From the NCBI GenBank assembly GCA_030533445.1, contig JARPUW010000299.1, forward strand, positions 62,001-126,000: 64,000 bases of DNA. Direction: 5' to 3'. Under the pieces are notes generated by a model, which saw only the letters and a list, made by a program, of their open reading frames with translations, searched no databases and had not been told where the DNA came from. The stretch is from Cyprinodon diabolis (Eukaryota > Chordata > Actinopteri > Cyprinodontiformes > Cyprinodontidae). Below are positions 7,974 through 20,690 of this stretch, in pieces. Positions within the stretch are counted from its first letter, which is position 1. Every line of letters begins with the position of its first letter. The translations under genes were made by a program, and so were the position numbers.

Positions 7974-10900
7974 GTGGGTCCAGAGATTTCAGTCTACAAA
8001 CTGACCAAAAATGGTGACTCTAGCTATAAATATGTGGCCGTGAGGGCGAGTTTAAAATGTTTTTTTGTGTTTAAAAAACGCCTGCCTCACACTCTAGCTT
8101 TTCAGTTGCTCCACTCTAGCAGGCTGGATTTTGCTAAAACTTTGTGGTGCTTGAGGTCTGATTATACAAAAACCGTAGCAGTTATCAACATACCGTCTTC
8201 AGTTTTAAATAGACGAAGGATTTATCTACAAACTGAGCTTCAAACTGTTTTTCTAGGTGAATGTATGCCGACACAGTGAAGTGCTGTTTTTTATGCTTTT
8301 TTTTACCTCTTCCCATTCATTTCCTATGGGATTTTTTTGCGACGTTTTCGCTAATAATTCGCAAACCTTCGGACTAATGAGAAAGTTTTATACAAGCACA
8401 CATCACCCCATTGGTCCCAACGCGTGTGCCAACTTTGGGCCCGATCCGCCAAACCGTGCGGGACTAGTTACGTGCCGAAGTTTTGGGTATACGGGAGAAT
8501 TATAATAATAACTAGAAAATTTCTAAAGAAATTTTGAGGGGGGCCACCTACTGCCCGTCTGGGGAACAGGGCCAATACGGCCCTGGCAAGTGATGTCGGG
8601 GCTCACCAGACCAACTGCTTACGCCTTTGAGGGCTGCTGAGGGAAGGAAAGAGGGCTAGGTCATGGGCAAAGAGAGCTGTGTGCCACTTGTGCTGAAATC
8701 TGGGAAATAGACGTGCACAGCGTATGATGCAAAAGGGTAATATGGGTTGTCCATATTGAACCGCAGTGGGTAAAGCTCAGTTGGGGGGCTCCGCCCGCCT
8801 GCTAGGAGCCCTTGCAGCGATGAAAAAAATCACCAATGGCGGGCTCTGCCCGCCTGCTAAGAGCCATTGCAGTGATGAAATCACCAATGGCGGGCTCCGC
8901 CCGCCTTCTAAGAGCCATTGCAGTGATGAAATCACCAATGGCGGGCTCCGCCCGCCTTCTAAGAGCCATTGCAGTGATGAAATTACAAATGGCAATGAGC
9001 AATATGCCAGAATGTATGAGTGTGTATAAGGAAGAGGCTTTTATTCTGTAGAGTCCCTGGAGTCTTATTTTGAAAGTCTATCATGGAAGTGCATCTAAAG
9101 ATGGGTCATGCCCAGCAGTTATATAGAATCAATTTCCAAATGTTAAATCACTGGTTTTCCATGTTATTAGGTGAATAGTTGCTGTATTACAGAGTAAATG
9201 GGAGACTTTTATTGTGAAATTTGCTCTGGGTGTGTTTTGAAAAGGTCACTAGAGTCTAATAAAAACAACCTGGAAGAGTTTGGGTCATAATGTTGAGCCA
9301 TTTGCATCAATTAATGCATTAGTATAATCTAGAGGCTTTTATTTTGTAGGGTCGCTGGAGTCTTATTTTGAAAGTCCAACAGAGTTGTGTTTATAGAAAA
9401 TGTTCAGACCCGTCAATGATAGTTGATTACTTTCCAATCGTTAAATCACTCTTTTTCCATGTTATTAGGGCAGTAGATGAAGCGGAAATGGGAGGCTTTT
9501 ATTTTGAAATTTGCTATAGGGTGTGTTTTAAACAGTCTCCTAGAGTCTATTCTCTAAAACGGGGTTGAGTTTGGGTCATAATGTTGAGCCATATAGGGCA
9601 ATAAATATATGTAAAAAATATAGAGGCTTTTATTTTGTAGGGTCCCTGGAGTCTTATTTTGAAAGTCTATCAGTGCTGAGTGGCAAGGGAAGTGTCATGG
9701 ACAGCAGTCATATAGTATCCATTTCCCAATGTTAAATCAGTCCTTTCACCCTCCATTAGATTAATATGTGCTGTTTAAAACAGCAGAGGTAAAATCTGTT
9801 TGAAGCTTGGTAACCTTGACAACGCTTAACGAGCCTCTCACTGACACAGACAACAGCTGCACTCACTATTCGTTTCTTCTTCCCAGGCTTTTTTGTATAG
9901 GAAGAACGGCACCGAACAAACGACTACTGATCAAAAACCGTATGAGTTATTCAAAAAACATTTTCACCATGAGCATCAGCAATCCTTCGACTCCAACTAT
10001 ACCAACTTTGGTGTATGTGTGTCATTCAGAACAATATTTATGACGACTTGAAAACACATAGTCTGATTCGTTTCTCTCCCATCTTCAGCTCAAAAAGAAT
10101 GGAGAAAGGCTGAAACTCATCGACTTTAGGTTGGTCTGGAGGGTTTTTAAGGAAAAGTATTAATCCTACCGTAATTCCGAAGACATTGTGTGAGTCCAGA
10201 GGTTTCAGTCTACAAACTGACCAAAAATGGTGACTGTAGCTCCAAATATGTGGCCGTGAGGGCGAGAATAAGATGTTTGATCTTAAAAAAATGGCCGCCT
10301 CACACTAAATTTCAGCAGCTGCACTCTAGCAGGCTGCTGCAGAAGCTAACTGTCAGCTAGCTTCCAGGTGCTTACCCTCCGAACAAACGACTGCTGAGCA
10401 AAAACCGTAAAAGATATCTGAAAAATTCTTTCAGTGAAAGCAACATCTATCCTTTGTCTCAGACTGGGGTAACCTTCATGTCTGTAGGTCTTTCACAACC
10501 CAAAACGAAGCACAAACAAAATGGTTGGCCCACCTGCTCCTCCCTTTGTTTGAACTGCAGGACCTCACTCTCACTCACCTTTTAGCTGCTAAAGCACCCC
10601 TCCGAACAAACGACTGCTGAGTAAAAACCGTAAAAGGTATCTGAAAAATTCTTTTTATCTAAGCGACAGCTATATCTTGTCTTCAATTGGAGTAACTTTC
10701 ATGGCTGTAGGTCATCTACAAACTGAACGGGAAGAGAAAGAAAAAGAAAAAACGTTTCATCACACCTAAGCTTCTAATTGAGCTAGCTGCAGCAGGTCAC
10801 TGTCACTCAGCTTTCAGGTGCTTAAAATGTCCTCCGAACAAACGACTGCTGAGCAAAAACCGTATGAGTTATTCAAAAAATTTTTTCACCGTGAGCGTCA

Positions 10901-11114
10901 GTCATGCTTCGACTCCAACTATGCCAACTTTGGTGTATGTGTGTCATTCAGAAAAATATTTATGACGAGTTTAAAACACATAGTCTGATTCGTTTTTCTC
11001 CCCTCTTCTGCTCCAAAACCAATGAAAAACGGCTCTGATTTTCATCGACTTTAGGTCGGTCTGGAGGGTTTTTAAGGAAAAGTATTAATCCTACCGTAAT
11101 TCCGAAGATATTGT
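7974..11114 (+). repeat. Unit 3 (3141 bp)
   Basis: From about 8515 to its end this unit matches unit 17 almost base for base. Shared features are GGGAACAGGG, GTGATGTCGGGGCTCACC, GGGCTAGGTC, a first GC hairpin starting GGGGGGCTCC, TATTCGTTTC, TTGTATAGG and a 2-base loss giving CACTAAATTTC. Its first 500 bp instead carry ACCTCTTCCC and GTCCCAACG, as in units 5 and 11, so the unit is a mosaic. There is no hairpin module; the GC hairpin array is 8783-8986 with four hairpins. One private CpG change (C to T at 8158) lies in the otherwise invariant landmark block. Confidence 0.95.
8783..8986 (+). repeat. GC hairpin array, regular 51-bp form (unit 3)
   Basis: An altered first hairpin (GGGGGGCTCCGCCC) followed by three 51-bp modules in perfect register, without the 27-bp short module. 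The last spacer reads ATTACAAATGG instead of ATCACCAATGG, which breaks the second palindrome. Unit 17 has the same array. Confidence 0.85.
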
Positions 11115-14100
11115 GTGGGTCCAGAGATTTCAGTCTACAAACTGACCAAAAATGGTGACTCTAGCTATAAATATGTGGCCGTGAGGGCGAGTTTAAAATG
11201 TTTTTTTGTGTTTAAAAAACGCCTGCCTCACACTCTAGCTTTTCAGTTGCTCCACTCTAGCAGGCTGGATTTTGCTAAAACTTTGTGGCGCTTGAGGTCT
11301 GATTATACAAAAACCGTAGCAGTTATCAACATACCGTCTTCAGTTTTAAATAGACGAAGGATTTATCTACAAACTGAGCTTCAAACTGTTTTTCTAGGTG
11401 AATGTATGCCGACACAGTGAAGTGCTGTTTTTTATGCTTTTTTTTTCCTCTCCCCATTCATTTCCTATGGGATTTTTTTGCGACGTTTTCGCTAATAATT
11501 CGCAAACCTTCGGACTAATGAGAAAGTTTTATACAAGCACACATCACCCCATTGGTCCCGACGCGTGTGCCAACTTTGGGCCCGATCCGCCAAACCGTGC
11601 GGGACTAGTTATGCGCCGAAGTTTTGGGTATACGGGAGAATTATAATAACTAGAAAATTTCTAAAGAAATTTTGAGGGGGGCCACCTACTGCCCGTCTGG
11701 GGAACCGGGCCAATACGGCCCTGGCAAGTGACGTCGGGGCTCCCCAGACCAACTGCTTACGCCTTTGAGGGCTGCTGAGGGAAGGAAAGAGGGCAAGTTC
11801 ATGGGCAAAGAGAGCTGTGTGCCACTTGTGCTGAAATCTGGGAAATAGACGTGCACAGCGTATGATGCACAAGGGTAATATGGGTTGTCCATATTGAAAC
11901 ACAGTGGGTAAAGCCCAGTTTGCGGGCTTCGCCCGCCTTCTGGGATCCATCTCAGTGAAGAAAAAAATCACCAATGGCGGGCTCTGCCCGCCTTCTAAGA
12001 GCCATTGCAGTGATGAAATCACCAATGGCGGGCTCCGCCCGCCTGCTAAGAGCCATTGCAGTGATGTAATCACCTTTGGCGGGCTCCGCCCGCCTGTTAC
12101 CATTGGCGGGCTCCGCCCGCCTTCTAAGAGCCATTGCAGTGATGAAATCACCAATGGCAATGAGCAATATGCCAGAATGTATGAGTGTGTATAAGGAAGA
12201 GGCTTTTATTCTGTAGAGTCCTTGTAGTCTTATTTTGAAAGTCTATCATGAATGTGCATCAAAAGATGGGTCACGCCCAGCAGTGATATAGAATCCATTT
12301 CCAAATGTTAAATCACTGGTTTTCCATGTTATTAGGTGAATAGTTGCTGTATTACAGAGTAAATGGGAGACTTTTATTGTGAAATTTGCTCTGGGTGTGT
12401 TTTGAAAAGGTCACTAGAGTCTAATAAAAACAACCTGGAAGAGTTTGGGTCATAATGTTGAGCCATTTGCATCAATTAATGCATTAGTATAATCTAGAGG
12501 GTTTTATTTTGTAGGGTCCCTGGAGTCTTATTTTGAAAGTCCAACAGAGTTGTGTTTATAGAAAATGTTCAGACCCGTCAATGATAGTTGATTACTTTCC
12601 AATCGTTAAATCACTCTTTTTCCATGTTATTAGGGCAGTAGATGAAGCGGAAATGGGAGGCTTTTATTTTGAAATTTGCTATAGGGTGTGTTTTAAACAG
12701 TCTCCTAGAGTCTATTCTCTAAAACGGGGTTGAGTTTGGGTCATAATGTTGAGCCATATAGGGCAATAAATATATGTAAAAAATATAGAGGCTTTTATTT
12801 TGTAGGGTCCCTGGAGTCTTATTTTGAAAGTCTATCAGTGCTGAGTGGCAAGGGAAGTGTCATGGACAGCAGTCATATAGTATCCATTTCCCAATGTTAA
12901 ATCAGTCCTTTCACCCTCCATTAGATTAATATGTGCTGTTTAAAACAGCAGAGGTAAAATCTGTTTGAAGCTTGGTAACCTTGACAACGCTTAACGAGCC
13001 TCTCACTGACACAGACAACAGCTGCACTCACTATTGGTTTCTTCTTCCCAGGCTTTTTTGTATGGGAAGAACGGCACCGAACAAACGACTACTGATCAAA
13101 AACCGTATGAGTTATTCAAAAAACATTTTCACCATGAGCATCAGCAATCCTTCGACTCCAACTATACCAACTTTGGTGTATGTGTGTCATTCAGAAAAAT
13201 ATTTATGACGAGTTGAAAACACATAGTCTGATTCGTTTCTCTCCCATCTTCAGCTCAAAAAGAATAGAGAAAGGCTGAAACTCTCATCGACTTTAGGTTG
13301 GTCTGGAGGGTTTTTAAGGAAAAGTATTAATCCTACCGTAATTCCGAAGACATTGTGTGAGTCCAGAGGTTTCAGTCTACAAACTGACCAAAAATGGTGA
13401 CTGTAGCTCCAAATATGTGGCCGTGAGGGCGAGAATAAGATGTTTGATCTTAAAAAAATGGCCGCCTCACACTAAGATTTCAGCAGCTGCACTCTAGCAG
13501 GCTGCTGCAGAAGCTAACTGTCAGCTAGCTTCCAGGTGCTTACCCTCCGAACAAACGACTGCTGAGCAAAAACCGTAAAAGATATCTGAAAAATTCTTTC
13601 AGTGAAAGCAACATCTATCCTTTGTCTCAGACTGGGGTAACCTTCATGTCTGTAGGTCTTTCACAACCCAAAACGAAGCACAAACAAAATGGTTGGCCCA
13701 CCTGCTCCTCCCTTTCTTTTAACTGCAGGACCTCACTCTCACTCACCTTTTAGCTGCTAAAGCACCCCTCCGAACAAACGACTGCTGAGTAAAAACCGTA
13801 AAAGGTATCTGAAAAATTCTTTTTATCTAAGCGACAGCTATATCTTGTCTTCGATTGGAGTAACTTTCATGGCTGTAGGTCATCTACAAACTGAATGGGA
13901 AGAGAAAGAAAAAGAAAAAACGTTTCATCACACCTAAGCTTCTAATTGAGCTAGCTGCAGCAGGTCACTGTCACTCAGCTTTCAGCTGCTTAAAATGTCC
14001 TCCGAACAAACGACTGCTGAGCAAAAACCGTATGAGTTATTCAAAATATTTTTTCACCGTGAGCGTCAGCCATCCTTCGACTCCAACTATGCCAACTTTG

Positions 14101-14282
14101 GTGTATGTGTGTCATTCAGAAAAATATTTATGACGAGTTTAAAACACATAGTCTGATTCGTTTTTCTCCCCTCTTCTGCTCCAAAACCAATGAAAAACGG
14201 CTCTGATTTTCATCGACTTTAGGTCGGTCTGGAGGGTTTTTAAGGAAAAGTATTAATCCTACCGTAATTCCGAAGATATTGT
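11115..14282 (+). repeat. Unit 4 (3168 bp)
   Basis: The start shares ACTAGTTATGCGCC with unit 18 (T at 11612). No hairpin module is present. The GC hairpin array is 11921-12152 with five hairpins, and its first one is degenerate (TGCGGGC arm followed by GGGATCC), a form seen again only in unit 10. Private variants are GAGGGTTTTATTTT near 12499 and CCCTTTCTTTTAACTG near 13711. The tail has AAATATTTTTTCACC with GTCAGCCATCC, as in units 2, 5, 15 and 19. Confidence 0.95.
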
Positions 14283-17200
14283 GTGGGTCCAGAGATTTCA
14301 GTCTACAAACTGACCAAAAATGGTGACTCTAGCTATAAATATGTGGCCGTGAGGGCGAGTTTAAAATGTTTTTTTGTGTTTAAAAAACGCCTGCCTCACA
14401 CTCTAGCTTTTCAGTTGCTCCACTCTAGCAGGCTGGATTTTGCTAAAACTTTGTGGCGCTTGAGGTCTGATTATACAAAAACCGTAGCAGTTATCAACAT
14501 ACCGTCTTCAGTTTTAAATAGACGAAGGATTTATCTACAAACTGAGCTTCAAACTGTTTTTCTAGGTGAATGTATGCCGACACAGTGAAGTGCTGTTTTT
14601 TATGCTTTTTTTTACCTCTTCCCATTCATTTCCTATGGGATTTTTTTGCGACGTTTTCGCTAATAATTCGCAAACCTTCGGACTAATGAGAAAGTTTTAT
14701 ACAAGCACACATCACCCCATTGGTCCCAACGCGTGTGCCAACTTTGGGCCCGATCCGCCAAACCGTGCGGGACTAGTTACGCGCCGAAGTTTTGGGTATA
14801 CGGGAGAATTATAATAATAATAATAATACGCGGAATAAATATGTGCAATAGTAGTAGGTGGGCCATGCCTTCGGCATGTGGCCCCCCAACTAGAAAATTT
14901 CTAAAGAAATTTTGAGGGGGGCCACCTACTGCCCGTCTGGGGAACCGGGCCAATACGGCCCTGGCAAGTGACGTCGGGGCTCCCCAGACCAACTGCTTAC
15001 GCCTTTGAGGGCTGCTGAGGGAAGGAAAGAGGGCAAGTTCATGGGCAAAGAGAGCTGTGTGCCACTTGTGCTGAAATCTGGGAAATAGACGTGCACAGCG
15101 TATGATGCACAAGGGTAATATGGGTTGTCCATATTGAAACACAGTGGGTAAAGCCCAGTTGGCGGGCTTCGCCCGCCTGCTAGGAGCCATCTCAGTGAAG
15201 AAAAAAATCACCAATGGCGGGCTCTGCCCGCCTTCTAAGAGCCATTGCAGTGATGAAATCACCAATGGCGGGCTCCGCCCGCCTGCTAAGAGCCATTGCA
15301 GTGATGTAATCACCTTTGGCGGGCTCCGCCCGCCTGTTACCATTGGCGGGCTCCGCCCGCCTTCTAAGAGCCATTGCAGTGATGAAATCACCAATGGCAA
15401 TGAGCAATATGCCAGAATGTATGAGTGTGTATAAGGAAGAGGCTTTTATTCTGTAGAGTCCTTGTAGTCTTATTTTGAAAGTCTATCATGAATGTGCATC
15501 AAAAGATGGGTCACGCCCAGCAGTGATATAGAATCCATTTCCAAATGTTAAATCACTGGTTTTCCATGTTATTAGGTGAATAGTTGCTGTATTACAGAGT
15601 AAATGGGAGACTTTTATTGTGAAATTTGCTCTGGGTGTGTTTTGAAAAGGTCACTAGAGTCTAATAAAAACAACCTGGAAGAGTTTGGGTCATAATGTTG
15701 AGCCATTTGCATCAATTAATGCATTAGTATAATCTAGAGGCTTTTATTTTGTAGGGTCCCTGGAGTCTTATTTTGAAAGTCCAACAGAGTTGTGTTTATA
15801 GAAAATGTTCAGACCCGTCAATGATAGTTGATTACTTTCCAATCGTTAAATCACTCTTTTTCCATGTTATTAGGGCAGTAGATGAAGCGGAAATGGGAGG
15901 CTTTTATTTTGAAATTTGCTACAGGGTGTGTTTTAAACAGTCTCCTAGAGTCTATTCTCTAAAACGGGGTTGAGTTTGGGTCATAATGTTGAGCCATATA
16001 GGGCAATAAATATATGTAAAAAATATAGAGGCTTTTATTTTGTAGGGTCCCTGGAGTCTTATTTTGAAAGTCTATCAGTGCTGAGTGGCAAGGGAAGTGT
16101 CATGGACAGCAGTCATATAGTATCCATTTCCCAATGTTAAATCAGTCCTTTCACCCTCCATTAGATTAATATGTGCTGTTTAAAACAGCAGAGGTAAAAT
16201 CTGTTTGAAGCTTGGTAACCTTGACAACGCTTAACGAGCCTCTCACTGACACAGACAACAGCTGCACTCACTATTGGTTTCTTCTTCCCAGGCTTTTTTG
16301 TATGGGAAGAACGGCACCGAACAAACGACTACTGATCAAAAACCGTATGAGTTATTCAAAAAACATTTTCACCATGAGCATCAGCAATCCTTCGACTCCA
16401 ACTATACCAACTTTGGTGTATGTGTGTCATTCAGAAAAATATTTATGACGAGTTGAAAACACATAGTCTGATTCGTTTCTCTCCCATCTTCAGCTCAAAA
16501 AGAATAGAGAAAGGCTGAAACTCTCATCGACTTTAGGTTGGTCTGGACGGTTTTTAAGGAAAAGTATTAATCCTACCGTAATTCCGAAGACATTGTGTGA
16601 GTCCAGAGGTTTCAGTCTACAAACTGACCAAAAATGGTGACTGTAGCTCCAAATATGTGGCCGTGAGGGCGAGAATAAGATGTTTGATCTTAAAAGAATG
16701 GCCGCCTCACACTAAGATTTCAGCAGCTGCACTCTAGCAGGCTGCTGCAGAAGCTAACTGTCAGCTAGCTTCCAGGTGCTTACCCTCCGAACAAACGACT
16801 GCTGAGCAAAAACCGTAAAAGATATCTGAAAAATTCTTTCAGTGAAAGCAACATCTATCCTTTGTCTCAGACTGGGGTAACCTTCATGTCTGTAGGTCTT
16901 TCACAACCCAAAACGAAGCACAAACAAAATGGTTGGCCCACCTGCTCCTCCCTTTGTTTGAACTGCAGGACCTCACTCTCACTCACCTTTTAGCTGCTAA
17001 AGCACCCCTCCGAACAAACGACTGCTGAGTAAAAACCGTAAAAGGTATCTGAAAAATTATTTTTATCTAAGCGACAGCTATATCTTGTCTTCAATTGGAG
17101 TAACTTTCATGGCTGTAGGTCATCTACAACCTGAATGGGAAGAGAAAGAAAAAGAAAAAACGTTTTGTCACACCTGATCTTCTAATTGAGCTAGCTGCAG

Positions 17201-17522
17201 CAGGACACTCTCCCCCAGCTTTCAGCTGCTTAAAATGTCCTCCGAACAAACGACTGCTGAGCAAAAACCGTATGAGTTATTCAAAATATTTTTTCACCGT
17301 GAGCGTCAGCCATCCTTCGACTCCAACTATGCCAACTTTGGTGTATGTGTGTCATTCAGAAAAATATTTATGACGAGTTTAAAACACATAGTCTGATTCG
17401 TTTTTCTCCCCTCTTCTGCTCCAAAACCAATGAAAAACGGCTCTGATTTTCATCGACTTTAGGTCGGTCTGGAGGGTTTTTAAGGAAAAGTATTAATCCT
17501 ACCGTAATTCCGAAGATATTGT
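14283..17522 (+). repeat. Unit 5 (3240 bp)
   Basis: The front end has ACCTCTTCCC and GTCCCAACG. One hairpin module lies at 14827-14887 and five GC hairpins at 15161-15392. The 3' half carries GCTACAGGG, GGTCTGGACGG, TTAAAAGAATGG, CTACAACCTGAATGG and ACGTTTTGTCACACC. The same set precedes unit 16, and part of it precedes unit 20, so these three junctions share a common origin. Confidence 0.95.
14827..14887 (+). repeat. Hairpin module, 1 copy (unit 5)
   Basis: Single 61-bp core preceded by five ATA-type triplets and followed directly by the AT hairpin without the extra AAT spacer. Confidence 0.85.
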
Positions 17523-20500
17523 GTGGGTCCAGAGATTTCAGTCTACAAACTGACCAAAAATGGTGACTCTAGCTATAAATATGTGGCCGTGAGGGCGAGT
17601 TTAAAATGTTTTTTTGTGTTTAAAAAACGCCTGCCTCACACTCTAGCTTTTCAGTTGCTCCACTCTAGCAGGCTGGATTTTGCTAAAACTTTGTGGCGCT
17701 TGAGGTCTGATTATACAAAAACCGTAGCAGTTATCAACATACCGTCTTCAGTTTTAAATAGACGAAGGATTTATCTACAAACTGAGCTTCAAACTGTTTT
17801 TCTAGGTGAATGTATGCCGACACAGTGAAGTGCTGTTTTTTATGCTTTTTTTTTCCTCTCCCCATTCATTTCCTATGGGATTTTTTTGCGACGTTTTCGC
17901 TAATAATTCGCAAACCTTCGGACTAATGAGAAAGTTTTATACAAGCACACATCACCCCATTGGTCCCGACGCGTGTGCCAACTTTGGGCCCGATCCGCCA
18001 AACCGTGCGGGACTAGTTACGTGCCGAAGTTTTGGGTATACGGGAGAATTATAATAACTAGAAAATTTCTAAAGAAATTTTGAGGGGGGCCACCTACTGC
18101 CCGTCTTGGGAACCGGGCCAATACGGCCCTGGCAAGTGACGTCGGGGCTCCCCAGACCAACTGCTTACGCCTTTGAGGGCTGCTGAGGGAAGGAAAGAGG
18201 GCAAGTTCATGGGCAAAGAGAGCTGTGTGCCACTTGTGCTGACATCTGGGAAATAGACGTGCACAGCGTATGATGCACAAGGGTAATATGGGTTGTCCAT
18301 ATTGAAACACAGTGGGTAAAGCCCAGTTGGCGGGCTTCGCCCGCCTGCTGGGAGCCATCTCAGTGAAGAAAAAAATCACCAATGGCGGGCCCTGCCCGCC
18401 TTCTAAGAGCCATTGCAGTGATGAAATCACCAATGGCGGGCTCCGCCCGCCTGCTAAGAGCCATTGCAGTGATGTAATCACCTTCGGCGGGCTCCGCCCG
18501 CCTGTTACCATTGGCGGGCTCCGCCCGCCTTCTAAGAGCCATTGCAGTGATGAAATCACCAATGGCAATGAGCAATATGCCAGAATGTATGAGTGTGTAT
18601 AAGGAAGAGGCTTTTATTCTGTAGAGTCCTTGTAGTCTTATTTTGAAAGTCTATCATGAATGTGCATCAAAAGATGGGTCACGCCCAGCAGTGATATAGA
18701 ATCCATTTCCAAATGTTAAATCACTGGTTTTCCATGTTATTAGGTGAATAGTTGCTGTATTACAGAGTAAATGGGAAACTTTTATTGTGAAATTTGCTCT
18801 GGGTGTGTTTTGAAAAGGTCACTAGAGTCTAATAAAAACAACCTGGAAGAGTTTGGGTCATAATGTTGAGCCATTTGCATCAATTAATGCATTAGTATAA
18901 TCTAGAGGCTTTTATTTTGTAGGGTCCCTGGAGTCTTATTTTGAAAGTCCAACAGAGTTGTGTTTATAGAAAATGTTCAGACCCGTCAATGATAGTTGAT
19001 TACTTTCCAATCGTTAAATCACTCTTTTTCCATGTTATTAGGGCAGTAGATGAAGCGGAAATGGGAGGCTTTTATTTTGAAATTTGCTATAGGGTGTGTT
19101 TTAAACAGTCTCCCAGAGTCTATTCTCTAAAACGGGGTTGAGTTTGGGTCATAATGTTGAGCCATATAGGGCAATAAATATATGTAAAAAATATAGAGGC
19201 TTTTATTTTGTAGGGTCCCTGGAGTCTTATTTTGAAAGTCTATCAGTGCTGAGTGGCAAGGGAAGTGTCATGGACAGCAGTCATATAGTATCCATTTCCC
19301 AATGTTAAATCAGTCCTTTCACCCTCCATTAGATTAATATGTGCTGTTTAAAACAGCAGAGGTAAAATCTGTTTGAAGCTTGGTAACCTTGACAACGCTT
19401 AAGGAGCCTCTCACTGACACAGACAACAGCTGCACTCACTATTGGTTTCTTCTTCCCAGGCTTTTTTGTATGGGAAGAACGGCACCGAACAAACGACTAC
19501 TGATCAAAAACCGTATGAGTTATTCAAAAAACATTTTCACCATGAGCATCAGCAATCCTTCGACTCCAACTATACCAACTTTGGTGTATGTGTGTCATTC
19601 AGAAAAATATTTATGACGAGTTGAAAACACATAGTCTGATTCGTTTCTCTCCCATCTTCAGCTCAAAAAGAATAGAGAAAGGCTGAAACTCTCATCGACT
19701 TTAGGTTGGTCTGGAGGGTTTTTAAGGAAAAGTATTAATCCTACCGTAATTCCGAAGACATTGTGTGAGTCCAGAGGTTTCAGTCTACAAACTGACCAAA
19801 AATGGTGACTGTAGCTCCAAATATGTGGCCGTGAGGGCGAGAATAAGATGTTTGATCTTAAAAAAATGGCCGCCTCACACTAAGATTTCAGCAGCTGCAC
19901 TGTAGCAGGCTGCTGCAGAAGCTAACTGTCAGCTAGCTTCCAGGTGCTTACCCTCCGAACAAACGACTGCTGAGCAAAAACCGTAAAAGGTATCTGAAAA
20001 ATTCTTTCAGTGAAAGCAACATCTATCCTTTGTCTCAGACTGGGGTAACCTTCATGTCTGTAGGTCTTTCACAACCCAAAACGAAGCACAAACAAAATGG
20101 TTGGCCCACCTGCTCCTCCCTTTGTTTGAACTGCAGGACCTCACTCTCACTCACCTTTTAGCTGCTAAAGCACCCCTCCGAACAAACGACTGCTGAGTAA
20201 AAACCGTAAAAGGTATCTGAAAAATTCTTTTTATCTAAGCGACAGCTATATCTTGTCTTCAATTGGAGTAACTTTCATGGCTGTAGGTCATCTACAAACT
20301 GAATGGGAAGAGAAAGAAAAAGAAAAAACGTTTCATCACACCTAAGCTTCTAATTGAGCTAGCTGCAGCAGGTCACTGTCACTCAGCTTTCAGGTGCTTA
20401 AAATGTCCTCCGAACAAACGACTGCTGAGCAAAAACCGTATGAGTTATTCAAAAAATTTTTTCACCGTGAGCGTCAGTCATCCTTCGACTCCAACTATGC

Positions 20501-20690
20501 CAACTTTGGTGTATGTGTGTCATTCAGAAAAATATTTATGACGAGTTTAAAACACATAGTCTGATTCGTTTTTCTCCCCTCTTCTGCTCCAAAACCAATG
20601 AAAAACGGCTCTGATTTTCATCGACTTTAGGTCGGTCTGGAGGGTTTTTAAGGAAAAGTATTAATCCTACCGTAATTCCGAAGATATTGT
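17523..20690 (+). repeat. Unit 6 (3168 bp)
   Basis: The front half carries CGTCTTGGGAACC and GCTGACATCTGGG, found elsewhere only in units 16 and 20. There is no hairpin module. The GC array 18329-18560 has five hairpins; one has a GGCGGGCCCTGCC centre that lengthens the palindrome, and one spacer reads CTTCGGCGGG. The 3' half has CGCTTAAGGAGCC, shared with unit 14, and GGTATCTG in the third monomer. Confidence 0.95.
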
